DNA from: Cellulomonas sp. SG140
GTDB lineage: Bacteria > Actinomycetota > Actinomycetes > Actinomycetales > Cellulomonadaceae
DNA: 64,000 nt
Direction: 5' to 3'
NCBI RefSeq assembly: GCF_025770785.1
Contig: NZ_JANZLA010000003.1
Coordinates: forward strand, 312,549-376,548
Part shown: piece by piece, positions 31,465 through 40,267 of the stretch
How positions within the stretch are numbered: the stretch's first letter is position 1
Layout of the letters: each line of letters opens with the position of its first letter
Made by a program: the position numbers and the translations under genes
Notes under the pieces: generated by a model
Told to the model about the DNA's origin: nothing
What the model saw: the letters and a program-made list of their open reading frames with translations, nothing else
Databases searched by the model: none

Positions 31465-32310
31465 GTGAACGCCCGGTCGACGAGCCGGGCCCCGAACGGT
31501 CGCATGCCGTTGCGGGCCCACCTGCGTGAGCTGCGCCGGCGGCTGTTCCTCGCCCTGATCGGGATCGCGCTCGGCGCCGTCGTCGGCTGGTTCGCGTACC
31601 ACCCCGTCTTCGAGGCCCTGATCCGCCCGCTGCAGCGGGTGGCGGCGGCCCGGCACCAGATCGTCGCGATCAACTTCAGCGGCCTGGTGGCGTCTTTCGA
31701 CATGCAGGTGCAGGTCGCGCTCTTCCTCGGCGTGCTGGTGTCCAGCCCCTGGTGGATCGGCCAGCTGTGGGCCTTCGTCACCCCGGGGCTGACGCGCCGC
31801 GAGCGCCGGTACGCGGTCCTGTTCCTGGCCGTCGGCGTGCCGCTGTTCCTGGCGGGCGCCGCGCTGGCGTGGTGGGCGCTGCCCAACGCCGTGACGTTCC
31901 TGACGGCCTTCACACCGGCCGGCGCGACGAACCTGATCGACGCACAGACCTACATGGCGTTCGTGATGCGCCTGATCCTGGCGTTCGGCCTCGCGTTCCT
32001 GCTGCCCGTGGTGATGGTGGCGCTGAACCTCGCCGGGGTGGTGCGCGCCCGCACGTGGGTCGGGGCGTGGCGGTGGGCCGTCGTCGCGATCTTCGTCTTC
32101 GCCGCTGTCGTCACCCCCACGCCGGACGCCTTCAGCATGCTCGGCATCGCGCTGCCCATGACGGGTCTGTACGTGGCCGCGGTCTGGATCTGCCTGGTGC
32201 ACGACCGCCGGGAGGACCGGCGTCGCGTCGCGGCCGGACTGCCGCGGCTCGACGGCACGATGCCCGACGACGGGCCGGGCGCGCCGGGGACCGGGGCGGC
32301 GGCGACGTGA
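31465..32310 (+). CDS. tatC: Sec-independent translocase subunit TatC
   Basis: TatC recognises twin-arginine signal peptides. The 281-residue product has six transmembrane helices, the N-terminal HLRELRRRLFLAL motif, and the cytoplasmic loops with FVTPGLTRRERRY and the conserved Glu/Phe features. The GTG start lies seven bases after tatA. The stop overlaps the diacylglycerol-kinase-like gene as GTGA. The C-terminal tail is acidic and Gly-rich. Confidence 0.96.
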   Translation: MNARSTSRAPNGRMPLRAHLRELRRRLFLALIGIALGAVVGWFAYHPVFEALIRPLQRVAAARHQIVAINFSGLVASFDMQVQVALFLGVLVSSPWWIGQLWAFVTPGLTRRERRYAVLFLAVGVPLFLAGAALAWWALPNAVTFLTAFTPAGATNLIDAQTYMAFVMRLILAFGLAFLLPVVMVALNLAGVVRARTWVGAWRWAVVAIFVFAAVVTPTPDAFSMLGIALPMTGLYVAAVWICLVHDRREDRRRVAAGLPRLDGTMPDDGPGAPGTGAAAT

Positions 32311-33218
32311 GCCGGCTCGGTGTGATGGTGAACCCGACCGCGGGTCTCGGCCGCGGCGTCCGCACCGGCCGGCAGGTGCACGCGGCCCTGCGCGCGGCGG
32401 GGCACGACGTCACGGACCTGTCCGCGCCGACCCTCGCGCAGGCGACCGACCGGGCTCGCGGCGCGTCGCTGCAGAACCTGGACGGGCTCGTCGTCGTGGG
32501 TGGCGACGGTGCGGTGCACCTCGCGGTCAACGTGGTGGCCGGTACGGGCCTGCCGCTCGGCATCGTGCCCGCTGGGAGCGGGAACGACATCGCGAGGAGC
32601 CTGGGCGTGCCGCGGCACGTTCCCGAGGCCCTCGCACAGATCGACCGCGCGCTGCGCGCCGGCCCACGCCGTGTCGACGCGGTCGAGGTCGGCGCGCCCG
32701 GCCGCGAGGCGGTGGAGTGGTTCGTCGGCGTGCTGTCGTGCGGGCTCGACGCCGCCGTGAACGCGCGGGCCAACGCCTACGGGTGGCCCAAGGGGCATGC
32801 ACGCTACCTGCGGGCCGTCGCAGCGGAGCTCCCGCGCTTCCGCCCGTACGGGTACCGCGTGACGCTGGACGACGGGACGTGGGTCTCGGCCGGCACTCTG
32901 GTCGCTGCCGCCAACACGCCGTGGTTCGGCGGCGGCCTGCGGATCGCCCCGGACGCCGCACTGGACGACGGTCTGCTCGACGTCGTGGTGGCCGGCCCCT
33001 TCAGCCGAGCCGGCACGGCCGGGATCTTCCACCGCCTCTACGCAGGTACCCACCTCAGTCACCCCCGGATCGAGGTGCACCGCTCCCGCTCCGTGGTGAT
33101 CGAGCACGAGCCGGGTCTCGGCGGCCACCCACCGGTCGCGTTCGCGGACGGCGAGCGGATCGGCCCGCTGCCGCTGCGTGCCCGGGTGGTGCCCGGAGCG
33201 CTGCAGATCCTGGTCTAG
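32307..33218 (+). CDS. Diacylglycerol/sphingosine kinase-like lipid kinase
   Basis: The 303-residue product belongs to the DAGK catalytic family. It starts LGVMVNPTAGLGRGVRTG, followed by the nucleotide-binding GGDGAVHLAVNVV and GIVPAGSGNDIARSLG motifs (residues about 68-102), and ends with the beta-sandwich domain (PPVAFADGERIGPLPLRARVVPGALQIL, in part). Substrate is probably diacylglycerol or a related lipid, but sequence alone does not decide. It is coupled to tatC by GTGA, placed between tatC and helY where most relatives have nothing or a small gene. Confidence 0.9.
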   Translation: MSRLGVMVNPTAGLGRGVRTGRQVHAALRAAGHDVTDLSAPTLAQATDRARGASLQNLDGLVVVGGDGAVHLAVNVVAGTGLPLGIVPAGSGNDIARSLGVPRHVPEALAQIDRALRAGPRRVDAVEVGAPGREAVEWFVGVLSCGLDAAVNARANAYGWPKGHARYLRAVAAELPRFRPYGYRVTLDDGTWVSAGTLVAAANTPWFGGGLRIAPDAALDDGLLDVVVAGPFSRAGTAGIFHRLYAGTHLSHPRIEVHRSRSVVIEHEPGLGGHPPVAFADGERIGPLPLRARVVPGALQILV

Positions 33219-33238
33219 GCACCGGCCGGTACGGCGAC

Positions 33239-33274
33239 GGGGCGGCCCCGGGACGCTGGTCCCCGGGCCACCCC
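33239..33274. terminator. Bidirectional hairpin between the lipid kinase and MFS genes
   Basis: GGGGCGGCCCCGGGAC (33239-33254) pairs with GTCCCCGGGCCACCCC (33259-33274) over a GCTG loop, with two mismatches in 16. It lies between convergent stops and has no U-tract, so it would be a GC-only terminator or Rho-assisted site. Confidence 0.6.
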
Positions 33275-33294
33275 GCCGCACACGAGCCGGCCGG

Positions 33295-34848
33295 TCAGTG
33301 CGCCAGCACCGGCTCCGCACCGAGCGCCACGCGCTCGGCCACCCGGATCTCCCGGGCCGCCCGGGAGCGGAACAGCATCGCGCTGAGCACGGCGCCCAGC
33401 AGGAAGATGCCCGCCGACCAGGTGTAGGCCGTCGTGAAGCTGTGCAGCGTCGCCGCACCGAGCACGCCCGGGCTGACCGGTCCGTGCGCACTGGCGTAGT
33501 GGCTGGCAGCGGTGGCGGCCAGCGTGTTCAGCAGAGCCGTACCGATCGCGCCACCGACCTGCTGGCTGGTGGACACCATGGCCGAGGCGGCCCCGGCGAG
33601 GCGCTGGTCCACGCCGAGCGTCGCCAGCTGGAAGGACGCCGGCATGATCGACGCCATCCCCGCACCCATCACCACGAGCCCGGGCAGCACCTGCCAGTAC
33701 GAGCTCGTCGCACCCAGGGTGGTGAACCACGCCATCGCCACCGCGCCGAGCATCATGCCGAGCGGCACCAGCGCCTTGGCCCCGAACCGCGGGAGCAGCA
33801 CGTTGGACTGCACCTGCGAGGTGACGATGATCGCCACGACCATCGGCAGGAAGGCCAGCCCGGTGCGCATCGGGGTGAAGTGCAGCGTCGCCTGCAGGTA
33901 GTACGTCAGGAACAGGAAGACGCCGAACATCCCCGAGCCCGCGACCAGGATCGACAGGAACGACGCGCCGCGGTCCCGGTCGAGGATCACCTCGAGGGGG
34001 AGAGCGGGGTTCGCCGCCGTGCGCTGCCGCCAGGCGAAGGCGCCGAGCAGCAGCACGCTGGCCGCCAGCGGTGCCCAGGTCAGGGGAGCGTCCCAGCCCT
34101 TCGGCTCCGCCTGGGAGAAGCCGAAGACCAGGGCGAAGAGCCCGGCGGAACCCAGCGCGACGCCGACGATGTCCAGCCGGTGCTTGGCCGTCCCACCGGT
34201 ACGAGGCAGCAGCACGACCCCGGCCACCACCGCGACGACGGCGATCAGCACGTTGACGTAGAGGTTCCACCGCCAGCTGACGTTCTCGGTGAGGTAGCCG
34301 CCGAGCAGCAGACCGATGGCGCCGCCCATGCCGGCGATGGCGCCGAACACGCCGAACGCGCGGGCCCGCTCCTTCGGGTCGAAGAAGGTGGTGGTCAGCA
34401 CGGACAGGGCCGACGGAGCCAGCACGGCGCCGAAGGCGCCCTGCAGGGCACGGGCGGCGACCAGCAGCTCGAAGGTGCGGGCGGCGCCACCCAGGGCGGA
34501 CGCGACGGCGAAGCCGATGAGCCCGATCAGGAACATGCGCCGCCGGCCGAACAGGTCGGAGAGCCGGCCGCCGAGCAGCAGCAGGCTGCCGAAGGCGAGG
34601 GAGTACGCCGTGACGATCCACTGCCGGTCGTTGTCGGTGAAGCCGAGGGCCCGCTGGGCGGACGGCATGGCGATGTTCACGATCGTGGCGTCGAGCACCA
34701 CCATCAGTTGCGCGAGCGCGACGGTGGCGAGCACGAACCAGCGTCGCCGGCCCGCATCGGGCGACGGGGCCGCCGCAACGGCAGGCGTGGGTGCGGAAGA
34801 ACTGGAGGTGTCGGGGGGTTCTGGAACCGTGACGGTTTCTGCGGACAT
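33295..34848 (-). CDS. MFS drug:H+ antiporter, DHA2 (14-helix) type
   Basis: The 517-residue product is a major facilitator transporter of the EmrB/QacA type. It has a disordered N-terminal cytoplasmic tail (1-35), motif D1 near VVLDATIVNIAMPSAQ, motif A GGRLSDLFGRRR, and motif C GAIAGMGGAIGLLLGGYL, with about 14 hydrophobic segments. Such proteins export toxic organic compounds; the substrate is not predictable. ATG 34848 has a GGAGG site eight bases upstream. It is divergent from a TetR gene that probably represses it, a standard inducible efflux arrangement. Confidence 0.92.
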   Translation of the reverse strand: MSAETVTVPEPPDTSSSSAPTPAVAAAPSPDAGRRRWFVLATVALAQLMVVLDATIVNIAMPSAQRALGFTDNDRQWIVTAYSLAFGSLLLLGGRLSDLFGRRRMFLIGLIGFAVASALGGAARTFELLVAARALQGAFGAVLAPSALSVLTTTFFDPKERARAFGVFGAIAGMGGAIGLLLGGYLTENVSWRWNLYVNVLIAVVAVVAGVVLLPRTGGTAKHRLDIVGVALGSAGLFALVFGFSQAEPKGWDAPLTWAPLAASVLLLGAFAWRQRTAANPALPLEVILDRDRGASFLSILVAGSGMFGVFLFLTYYLQATLHFTPMRTGLAFLPMVVAIIVTSQVQSNVLLPRFGAKALVPLGMMLGAVAMAWFTTLGATSSYWQVLPGLVVMGAGMASIMPASFQLATLGVDQRLAGAASAMVSTSQQVGGAIGTALLNTLAATAASHYASAHGPVSPGVLGAATLHSFTTAYTWSAGIFLLGAVLSAMLFRSRAAREIRVAERVALGAEPVLAH

Positions 34849-34886
34849 GGGTGTCCTCCGGGGACGTCGTGGTCGGTGGAACCACG

Positions 34887-34922
34887 GTAATACAAGACTT
34901 GTCAGTTCCGGAACCCTATAGT
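34887..34922. promoter_or_regulatory. Divergent MFS/tetR control region with two palindromes
   Basis: ACAAG-A-CTTGT (34892-34902) and GTTCCGGAAC (34905-34914) are perfect palindromes. A minus-strand -10 candidate TATTAC (34892-34887) for the MFS gene abuts the first, and a plus-strand TATAGT (34917-34922) for tetR abuts the second. The area is distinctly AT-rich for this genome. They are the best operator candidates for the TetR protein. Confidence 0.55.
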
Positions 34923-34982
34923 CTCGGTTTTGTGGTTGACATCCGTCGGCCGCACAATGGACCGGACGAGGGGAGCGGGACG

Positions 34983-35621
34983 ATGCAGGTCGACGACGAC
35001 GCCGCGGTGCAGGCTCCCCGCAGGCCGGGCCGGCGACGCGACGAGTCGCGCGACGACGCGATCCTCGAGGCGACCCGCCACCTGCTGGCCGAGCGCGGCT
35101 ACGAGGGCACCACCATGGACGCCGTCGCGGAGCGGGCCTGCGCCGGCAAGGCGACGGTGTACCGCAGGTGGCCGTCCAAGGTGCAGCTGATCGTCGACTC
35201 CCTGCTCTGCGACGCCAACCAGATCACCACGATCGACGACGTGCCGGACACGGGCTCGTTGCGCGGGGACATCCTGGCGGTCTCCGCGGTCCGTCGGCGC
35301 GCCGACGCGGACGACGTCATGGCCGGCCTGATGCGTGCGGTCGCAGCGGAGCCGGAGGTCGCGGCGGTGTTCAAGGAGCAGTTCGTCCGCGCGAGGGTCG
35401 CCCTGATGCGCGGCCTCCTCGTGCGTGCGCAGCAGCGCGGCGAGGTTCCCGACGGCCTCGACCTCGACATGGTCGCTGCGGTGGCCCCGGCGATGATCTC
35501 GTACCACAAGACGGTCGAGGGCAAGCACCCCGACCAGGAGTTCGTCGAGCGCATGGTCGACTCGGTCATCCTGCCGCTGGTCACCGGCCGCCGGGCGACC
35601 ACGCCGGTCGACACGCACTGA
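34983..35621 (+). CDS. TetR/AcrR family transcription regulator
   Basis: The 212-residue product has the TetR helix-turn-helix at about residues 15-65 (RDDAILEATRHLLAERGYEGTTMDAVAERACAGKATVYRRWPSK, in part) and a helical ligand-binding domain of the TetR_C_33-like type. ATG 34983 has a GAGGGGAG site about eight bases upstream; earlier in-frame GTG codons at 34851 and 34932 lack one. It is divergent from the MFS exporter and probably represses it until a substrate binds. helY starts 51 bases downstream from its own promoter. Confidence 0.9.
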   Translation: MQVDDDAAVQAPRRPGRRRDESRDDAILEATRHLLAERGYEGTTMDAVAERACAGKATVYRRWPSKVQLIVDSLLCDANQITTIDDVPDTGSLRGDILAVSAVRRRADADDVMAGLMRAVAAEPEVAAVFKEQFVRARVALMRGLLVRAQQRGEVPDGLDLDMVAAVAPAMISYHKTVEGKHPDQEFVERMVDSVILPLVTGRRATTPVDTH

Positions 35622-35660
35622 CCGGCCGGTCGCCCCCGAGAGGTCGGTGCTGCGAGCACC

Positions 35661-35666
35661 TACTGT
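35661..35666 (+). promoter_or_regulatory. Leaderless -10 element of helY (TACTGT)
   Basis: TACTGT is followed by six bases and the GTG of the helicase gene, with no ribosome-binding site between. Confidence 0.6.
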
Positions 35667-35672
35667 GGAACG

Positions 35673-38534
35673 GTGCCCAGCACCTCCAGGACCGCCGCGG
35701 ACGACGAGCTCTCGCCGGCGGAGCGGTACGCCCAGGCCCGCCGGCGGACGGTCCGGGAGCACTCGTCGCTCGGCCGGTTCGCCGACCAGCTGCCGTTCCC
35801 GCTCGACCCGTTCCAGACGGAGGCGTGCGAGGCGCTCGAACGAGGCAGCGGCGTGCTGGTCGCCGCGCCGACGGGTGCCGGGAAGACCGTCGTGGGGGAG
35901 TTCGCGGTCCACCTGGCGCTGGAGGCGGGGCGCAAGGCGTTCTACACCACCCCGATCAAGGCGCTGTCCAACCAGAAGTACGGCGACCTCGTCCGTCGGT
36001 ACGGACCCGAGCGCGTCGGCCTGCTGACCGGCGACGTGACGGTGAACGGCGAGGCCGACGTGGTGGTGATGACCACCGAGGTCCTCCGCAACATGCTCTA
36101 TGCCGGCTCCCCGACGCTGACCGGGCTGGGCTACGTCGTGATGGACGAGGTGCACTACCTCGCCGACCGGTTCCGCGGCCCCGTCTGGGAAGAGGTGATC
36201 ATCCACCTCCCCGACGACGTGCAGCTCGTGTCCCTGTCCGCCACCGTGTCCAACGCCGAGGAGTTCGGCGACTGGCTGTCCACCGTCCGCGGCGACACCA
36301 CCGTCGTGGTCAGCGAGCACCGTCCCGTGCCGCTGGGGCAGCACGTGCTCGTCGGGCGCGACCTGGTGGACCTGTACGCCGGCCACGTCGACCCGACGGC
36401 CCCCGGCAACGATCCGCCGATCAACCCCGACCTGGTCCACCGGCTGCGCAACCGCCTGCGTGCGGAGGGTCCGCCCCAACGCCGCGGACCGGGTGACCGT
36501 GGCTTCCGCGGGCCCGGCGGCCGGGACCGCGGACCGGTGCGTGGCGGTGGTCGGCCGACGCCGCGGTTCGTCGTCGTCGACGCCCTCGAGCGGGACGGCC
36601 TGCTGCCCGCGATCGTCTTCATCTTCTCCCGGGCGGGCTGCGAGGCCGCCGTCGCCCAGTGCCTGCACGCCGGCGTCCGCCTGACCAGCGCGGCCGAGCA
36701 GTCCCGCATCCGGCAGATCGCCGAGGAGCGCTGCGCGCCGATCCCGTCGGAGGACCTGGACGTGCTGGGCTACCCGGCGTTCGTCGACGCCCTGACCAGG
36801 GGCGTCGCGGCGCACCACGCCGGGATGCTCCCGCTGTTCAAGGAGACCGTCGAGGAGCTGTTCAGCCAGGGCCTGGTGAAGGTGGTGTTCGCCACGGAGA
36901 CCCTGGCGCTCGGCATCAACATGCCGGCGCGCAGCGTCGTGCTCGAGCGCCTGGTCAAGTGGGACGGGTCGCAGCACGTCGACGTCACGCCGGGGGAGTA
37001 CACCCAGCTCACCGGGCGCGCAGGCCGGCGCGGGATCGACACGGAGGGGCACGGCGTGGTCGTCGAGCACCCCGCCCTGGACCCGGTGCACCTGGCCGGG
37101 CTCGCCTCCAAGCGGCTGTACCCCCTGCGATCGAGCTTCCGGCCCACCTACAACATGGCGGTCAACCTGGTCGCCCAGGTCGGCCGGGACCGCGCCCGCG
37201 AGGTGCTCGAGACGTCGTTCGCGCAGTTCCAGGCCGACCGGGGCGTGGTGGGCCTGGCTCGGCAGGCGCAGGCGCACGCCGAGTCGATCGCGGGCTACGC
37301 CCGTGCCATGGAGTGCGACCTCGGCGACTTCGCCGAGTACGCCGGCTTCCGGCAGCAGATCCGCGAGCGCGAGCGGGACCTGCTGCGAGCCGGTGCGACC
37401 GCGCGCCGTGCGGAGGCGGTCCGAACGCTCGAGGGCCTGCGCCCGGGCGACCTGCTCCAGGTCCCCACGGGTCGCCGCAGCGGCTTCGCGGTCGTCGTGG
37501 ACCCCGGTACGGACGGCGGCTTCGAGGGACCGCACCCGACGGTGCTGGGTACGGATCGGCAGGTGCGACGCCTGACCGTCGCGGACGTCGGTCCGGGCGC
37601 CCGCACGGTGGGGCACCTGCACCTGCCGCGCGGCTTCAACGCCCGGGTGCCGGCGGCGCGGCGCGACCTGGCGGCACGGTTGCGCTCCGCGCTGGAGGAC
37701 CTCGGGCTCGACGACACCGGAGCCGCCCGCCGAGGTCGGCGGCACGGGCGTGGTCCCGACGAGGGCAGCGCGGCGGCGCAGGATGCCGAGCTCGCGGCGC
37801 TCCGGCGCCGGCTCCGGGCGCATCCGTGCCACCGCTGCCCGGACCGGGAGGAGCACGCCCGCTGGGCGGAGCGCTGGCAGCGGGCGACCGCCGAGCACCG
37901 CTCGCTCGTCGCCCGGATCGAGGGCCGGACCGGCTCGATCGCCGTGGTGTTCGACCGGATCTGCGACGTGCTGGTGCACCTGGGCTACGCAGCCCGCGGT
38001 GGTGACGAGCCCGGCAGCCTCGAGGTGACGGACGACGGCCGCTGGCTGCGCCGGCTGTACGCGGAGAACGACCTGCTGCTGGCCGAGTGCCTGCGCCGCG
38101 GCATCTGGGGCGAGCTCGAGGCACCTGGGTTGGCGGCACTCGTCTCCACGCTCGTCTACCGTTCGCGGCGCGACGACGGGGCCGAGCCGCACGTGCCGGG
38201 CGGACCGGGTGGCCGGCTGGGCCGGGCGCTCGACGCGACGGTCACCACGTGGTCGCAGCTGGAGGACCTGGAGCAGCAGCACGGGCTGTCCACCGTGCAG
38301 CCGCTCGACACGGGTCTCGTCGAGCCGATCCACCGCTGGGCGGCCGGGCGCAGCCTCGACGTGGTGCTGCGCGGTGGTGAGCTCGCCGCCGGCGACTTCG
38401 TCCGGTGGTGCAAGCAGGTGATCGACGTGCTCGACCAGATCGCCCAGGCGGCACCGGAGCCGGCCCTGCGCCGAACCGCTGCGGCAGCGGTGCAGGCCGT
38501 CCGCCGCGGAGTGGTCGCGTACTCGTCGGTCTGA
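35673..38534 (+). CDS. helY: Ski2/Mtr4-like superfamily II RNA helicase HelY
   Basis: The 953-residue product is a DExH helicase of the Ski2-like group called HelY in mycobacteria, thought to act on RNA. Walker A is APTGAGKT (65-72), motif Ia TTPIKALSNQKY, Walker B DEVHYLADRFRG, motif III LSATVSN, and motif VI QLTGRAGRRGID. A proline/glycine-rich insert (about 265-300; GGRDRGPVRGGGR) interrupts domain 2, and a C-terminal DSHCT-like domain covers the last 190 residues. It follows tatC in most actinobacteria; here a lipid kinase and the MFS/TetR pair intervene. Confidence 0.94.
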   Translation: MPSTSRTAADDELSPAERYAQARRRTVREHSSLGRFADQLPFPLDPFQTEACEALERGSGVLVAAPTGAGKTVVGEFAVHLALEAGRKAFYTTPIKALSNQKYGDLVRRYGPERVGLLTGDVTVNGEADVVVMTTEVLRNMLYAGSPTLTGLGYVVMDEVHYLADRFRGPVWEEVIIHLPDDVQLVSLSATVSNAEEFGDWLSTVRGDTTVVVSEHRPVPLGQHVLVGRDLVDLYAGHVDPTAPGNDPPINPDLVHRLRNRLRAEGPPQRRGPGDRGFRGPGGRDRGPVRGGGRPTPRFVVVDALERDGLLPAIVFIFSRAGCEAAVAQCLHAGVRLTSAAEQSRIRQIAEERCAPIPSEDLDVLGYPAFVDALTRGVAAHHAGMLPLFKETVEELFSQGLVKVVFATETLALGINMPARSVVLERLVKWDGSQHVDVTPGEYTQLTGRAGRRGIDTEGHGVVVEHPALDPVHLAGLASKRLYPLRSSFRPTYNMAVNLVAQVGRDRAREVLETSFAQFQADRGVVGLARQAQAHAESIAGYARAMECDLGDFAEYAGFRQQIRERERDLLRAGATARRAEAVRTLEGLRPGDLLQVPTGRRSGFAVVVDPGTDGGFEGPHPTVLGTDRQVRRLTVADVGPGARTVGHLHLPRGFNARVPAARRDLAARLRSALEDLGLDDTGAARRGRRHGRGPDEGSAAAQDAELAALRRRLRAHPCHRCPDREEHARWAERWQRATAEHRSLVARIEGRTGSIAVVFDRICDVLVHLGYAARGGDEPGSLEVTDDGRWLRRLYAENDLLLAECLRRGIWGELEAPGLAALVSTLVYRSRRDDGAEPHVPGGPGGRLGRALDATVTTWSQLEDLEQQHGLSTVQPLDTGLVEPIHRWAAGRSLDVVLRGGELAAGDFVRWCKQVIDVLDQIAQAAPEPALRRTAAAAVQAVRRGVVAYSSV

Positions 38535-38567
38535 GGCGACGCATGGCGCGGGGACCGTCGCGCGACC

Positions 38568-38601
38568 GCGGTGCACCGCCCTGACCTGCGCACGCGTGCG
38601 C
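38568..38601. other. Two short palindromes between helY and the amidohydrolase gene
   Basis: GCGGTGCACCGC (38568-38579) and GCGCACGCGTGCGC (38588-38601) are perfect palindromes of 12 and 14 bases in a 92-base gap. They may act as a helY terminator or be chance features of very GC-rich DNA. Confidence 0.35.
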
Positions 38602-38614
38602 GGATCGCGTGCCC

Positions 38615-38620
38615 TAGGGT
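38615..38620 (+). promoter_or_regulatory. Leaderless -10 element of the amidohydrolase gene (TAGGGT)
   Basis: TAGGGT, six bases, then the GTG of the amidohydrolase gene. Confidence 0.6.
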
Positions 38621-38626
38621 TCGAGC

Positions 38627-40267
38627 GTGAGCTCAACCCTGTACCGCAACGGCGCGGTGCACGCGTCCTCCGACCCGTTCGCCGAGGCGATCCTCGTCGC
38701 GGACGGCACGGTGGCCTGGATCGGCTCGGACGACACCGCAGCGGGGCTCGTGGACCGCGCGGACGAGGTGGTCGACCTCGACGGGGCGCTGGTCGCGCCC
38801 GCGTTCGTCGACGCCCACGTCCACGTGCTGGAGACCGGTCTGGCGCTGGAGAGCGTCGACCTGTCCCCGAGCGCAGGGGTGCACAGCCTCGCCGACGCCC
38901 TCGACGCCGTCCGCCGGGCGGCGCAGGCGCGGCCCGACGCGATGCGGGACGAGCCGCTGCTCGGCTTCGGCTGGGACGACACCGGCTGGCCCGAGCACCG
39001 GGCGCCCTCCGCCGCCGAGCTGGACGCTGCGGCCGGCGGCGCGCCGGTGTACCTGGCGCGGGTCGACGTGCACTCCGCCGCCGTGTCGTCCTCCCTGGCC
39101 GCCCGGGCCGGCGCGGACCGGTTGCCGGGGTGGACGCCCGACGGCCTGGTCACGCTGGACGCGCACCACGCCGCGCGGGACGTGGCCCGGGCCGTCAGCG
39201 GCCCTCGGCGAACCGCCCTGTACCTGGCCGCGCTCCGCCACGCGGCCGCCCGCGGGGTCGTCGCGGTGCACGAGATGTCCGCCCCGTCCGTCGACACGCG
39301 GGAGGGTCTGCTCGAGCTGCTGACGAGCACCGCCGACGAGCGGAGCGGACTGCCGCTCGTCGTGGGCTACCGCGCCGAGGCCTGCACCACGGTGGACGAC
39401 GCGCGTGCCCTCCTCGCGGCCCTTCCCGGGCTGACGGGCATCGGGGGAGACCTCAACGTCGACGGGTCCCTCGGATCCCGCACCGCGGCCCTGCGCGCGC
39501 CGTACGCCGACCGGCCGCGGGAGCGCGGGGTGCTCATGCTGAGCGCCGAGCAGGTGGCCAACCACGTCGCGGCTGTGACCAGGGCCGGTGTGCACACCGC
39601 GTTCCACGTCATCGGCGACCGCGGCATGGACGAGGTCCTCCTCGGCATCCGTGCCGCCGCCGACGTCGAGGGTCTCCCGGCGATCGCGGCAGCAGGCCAC
39701 CGCCTCGAGCACTCCGAGATGGTCGACGCCCCCGCACTGGCGGCGATGGTGCTCTTCGGTGTCCGGGTCAGCGCCCAACCAGCCTTCGACGCCGCCTGGG
39801 GCGGCCCCGACGGGATGTACGCGGCCCGGCTCGGAGCCGGCCGGGCGATCGCGCTGAACCCGCTCGCCGACCTGGCGGCCGCCGGCGTCCCGCTCGCGTT
39901 CGGGTCGGACAGCCCCGTCACCCCGATCGACCCGTGGGCCGGCATCCGCGCGGCGATGGAGCACACCGCCGCCGAGCAGCGCATCTCCGCCCGCGCGGCG
40001 TTCCGGGCGACGACGCGGGGCGGGTGGCGGCTCGCCGGGCTCGACGGCAGCGGTGCAGGAGAGCTCCGGGTCGGGTCCCCGGCGCACCTCGCGGTGTGGC
40101 GGTCGGAGCACCTCACCGTGCAGGCCGGACGCGGTCAGCTGACGGCGTGGAGCGCCGAGGCACGCGCCGGTCAACCGCTGCTGCCCGACCTCTCGGCCGA
40201 CGTTCCCCCACCCGTGTGCCTACGCACGGTGCGTGGCGGGACCGTCCTCCACGACGCCTTCGGCTGA
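38627..40267 (+). CDS. YtcJ-like metal-dependent amidohydrolase
   Basis: The 546-residue product belongs to the amidohydrolase_3 (YtcJ-like) group, metal-dependent hydrolases of often unknown substrate. The N-terminal composite beta-domain is followed by the metal motif DAHVHVLE (about residues 63-70), WDDTGWPEHRAPS, HVIGDRGMDEV, the HRLEH ligand, and the catalytic Asp in FGSDSPVTPIDPW. Members act on N-substituted amides or formamides, but nothing here decides. The GTG start fits a leaderless transcript from TAGGGT. Confidence 0.88.
   Translation: MSSTLYRNGAVHASSDPFAEAILVADGTVAWIGSDDTAAGLVDRADEVVDLDGALVAPAFVDAHVHVLETGLALESVDLSPSAGVHSLADALDAVRRAAQARPDAMRDEPLLGFGWDDTGWPEHRAPSAAELDAAAGGAPVYLARVDVHSAAVSSSLAARAGADRLPGWTPDGLVTLDAHHAARDVARAVSGPRRTALYLAALRHAAARGVVAVHEMSAPSVDTREGLLELLTSTADERSGLPLVVGYRAEACTTVDDARALLAALPGLTGIGGDLNVDGSLGSRTAALRAPYADRPRERGVLMLSAEQVANHVAAVTRAGVHTAFHVIGDRGMDEVLLGIRAAADVEGLPAIAAAGHRLEHSEMVDAPALAAMVLFGVRVSAQPAFDAAWGGPDGMYAARLGAGRAIALNPLADLAAAGVPLAFGSDSPVTPIDPWAGIRAAMEHTAAEQRISARAAFRATTRGGWRLAGLDGSGAGELRVGSPAHLAVWRSEHLTVQAGRGQLTAWSAEARAGQPLLPDLSADVPPPVCLRTVRGGTVLHDAFG

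Noticed and set aside
33178..34890. A 570-codon plus-strand frame opposite the MFS gene
   Set aside because: The product is Gln/His/Arg-rich with no motif; the minus strand gives a 14-helix transporter with motifs A and C.
36480..36550. Gly/Arg-rich repeat in helY considered as a frameshift or insertion
   Set aside because: The frame stays open and conserved helicase motifs flank it in frame; such an insert occurs as a flexible loop in this family.
34902..38636. A 1244-codon minus-strand frame opposite tetR and helY
   Set aside because: It is antisense to conserved helicase and TetR motifs, and its predicted sequence is low-complexity Arg/His/Val/Gln.
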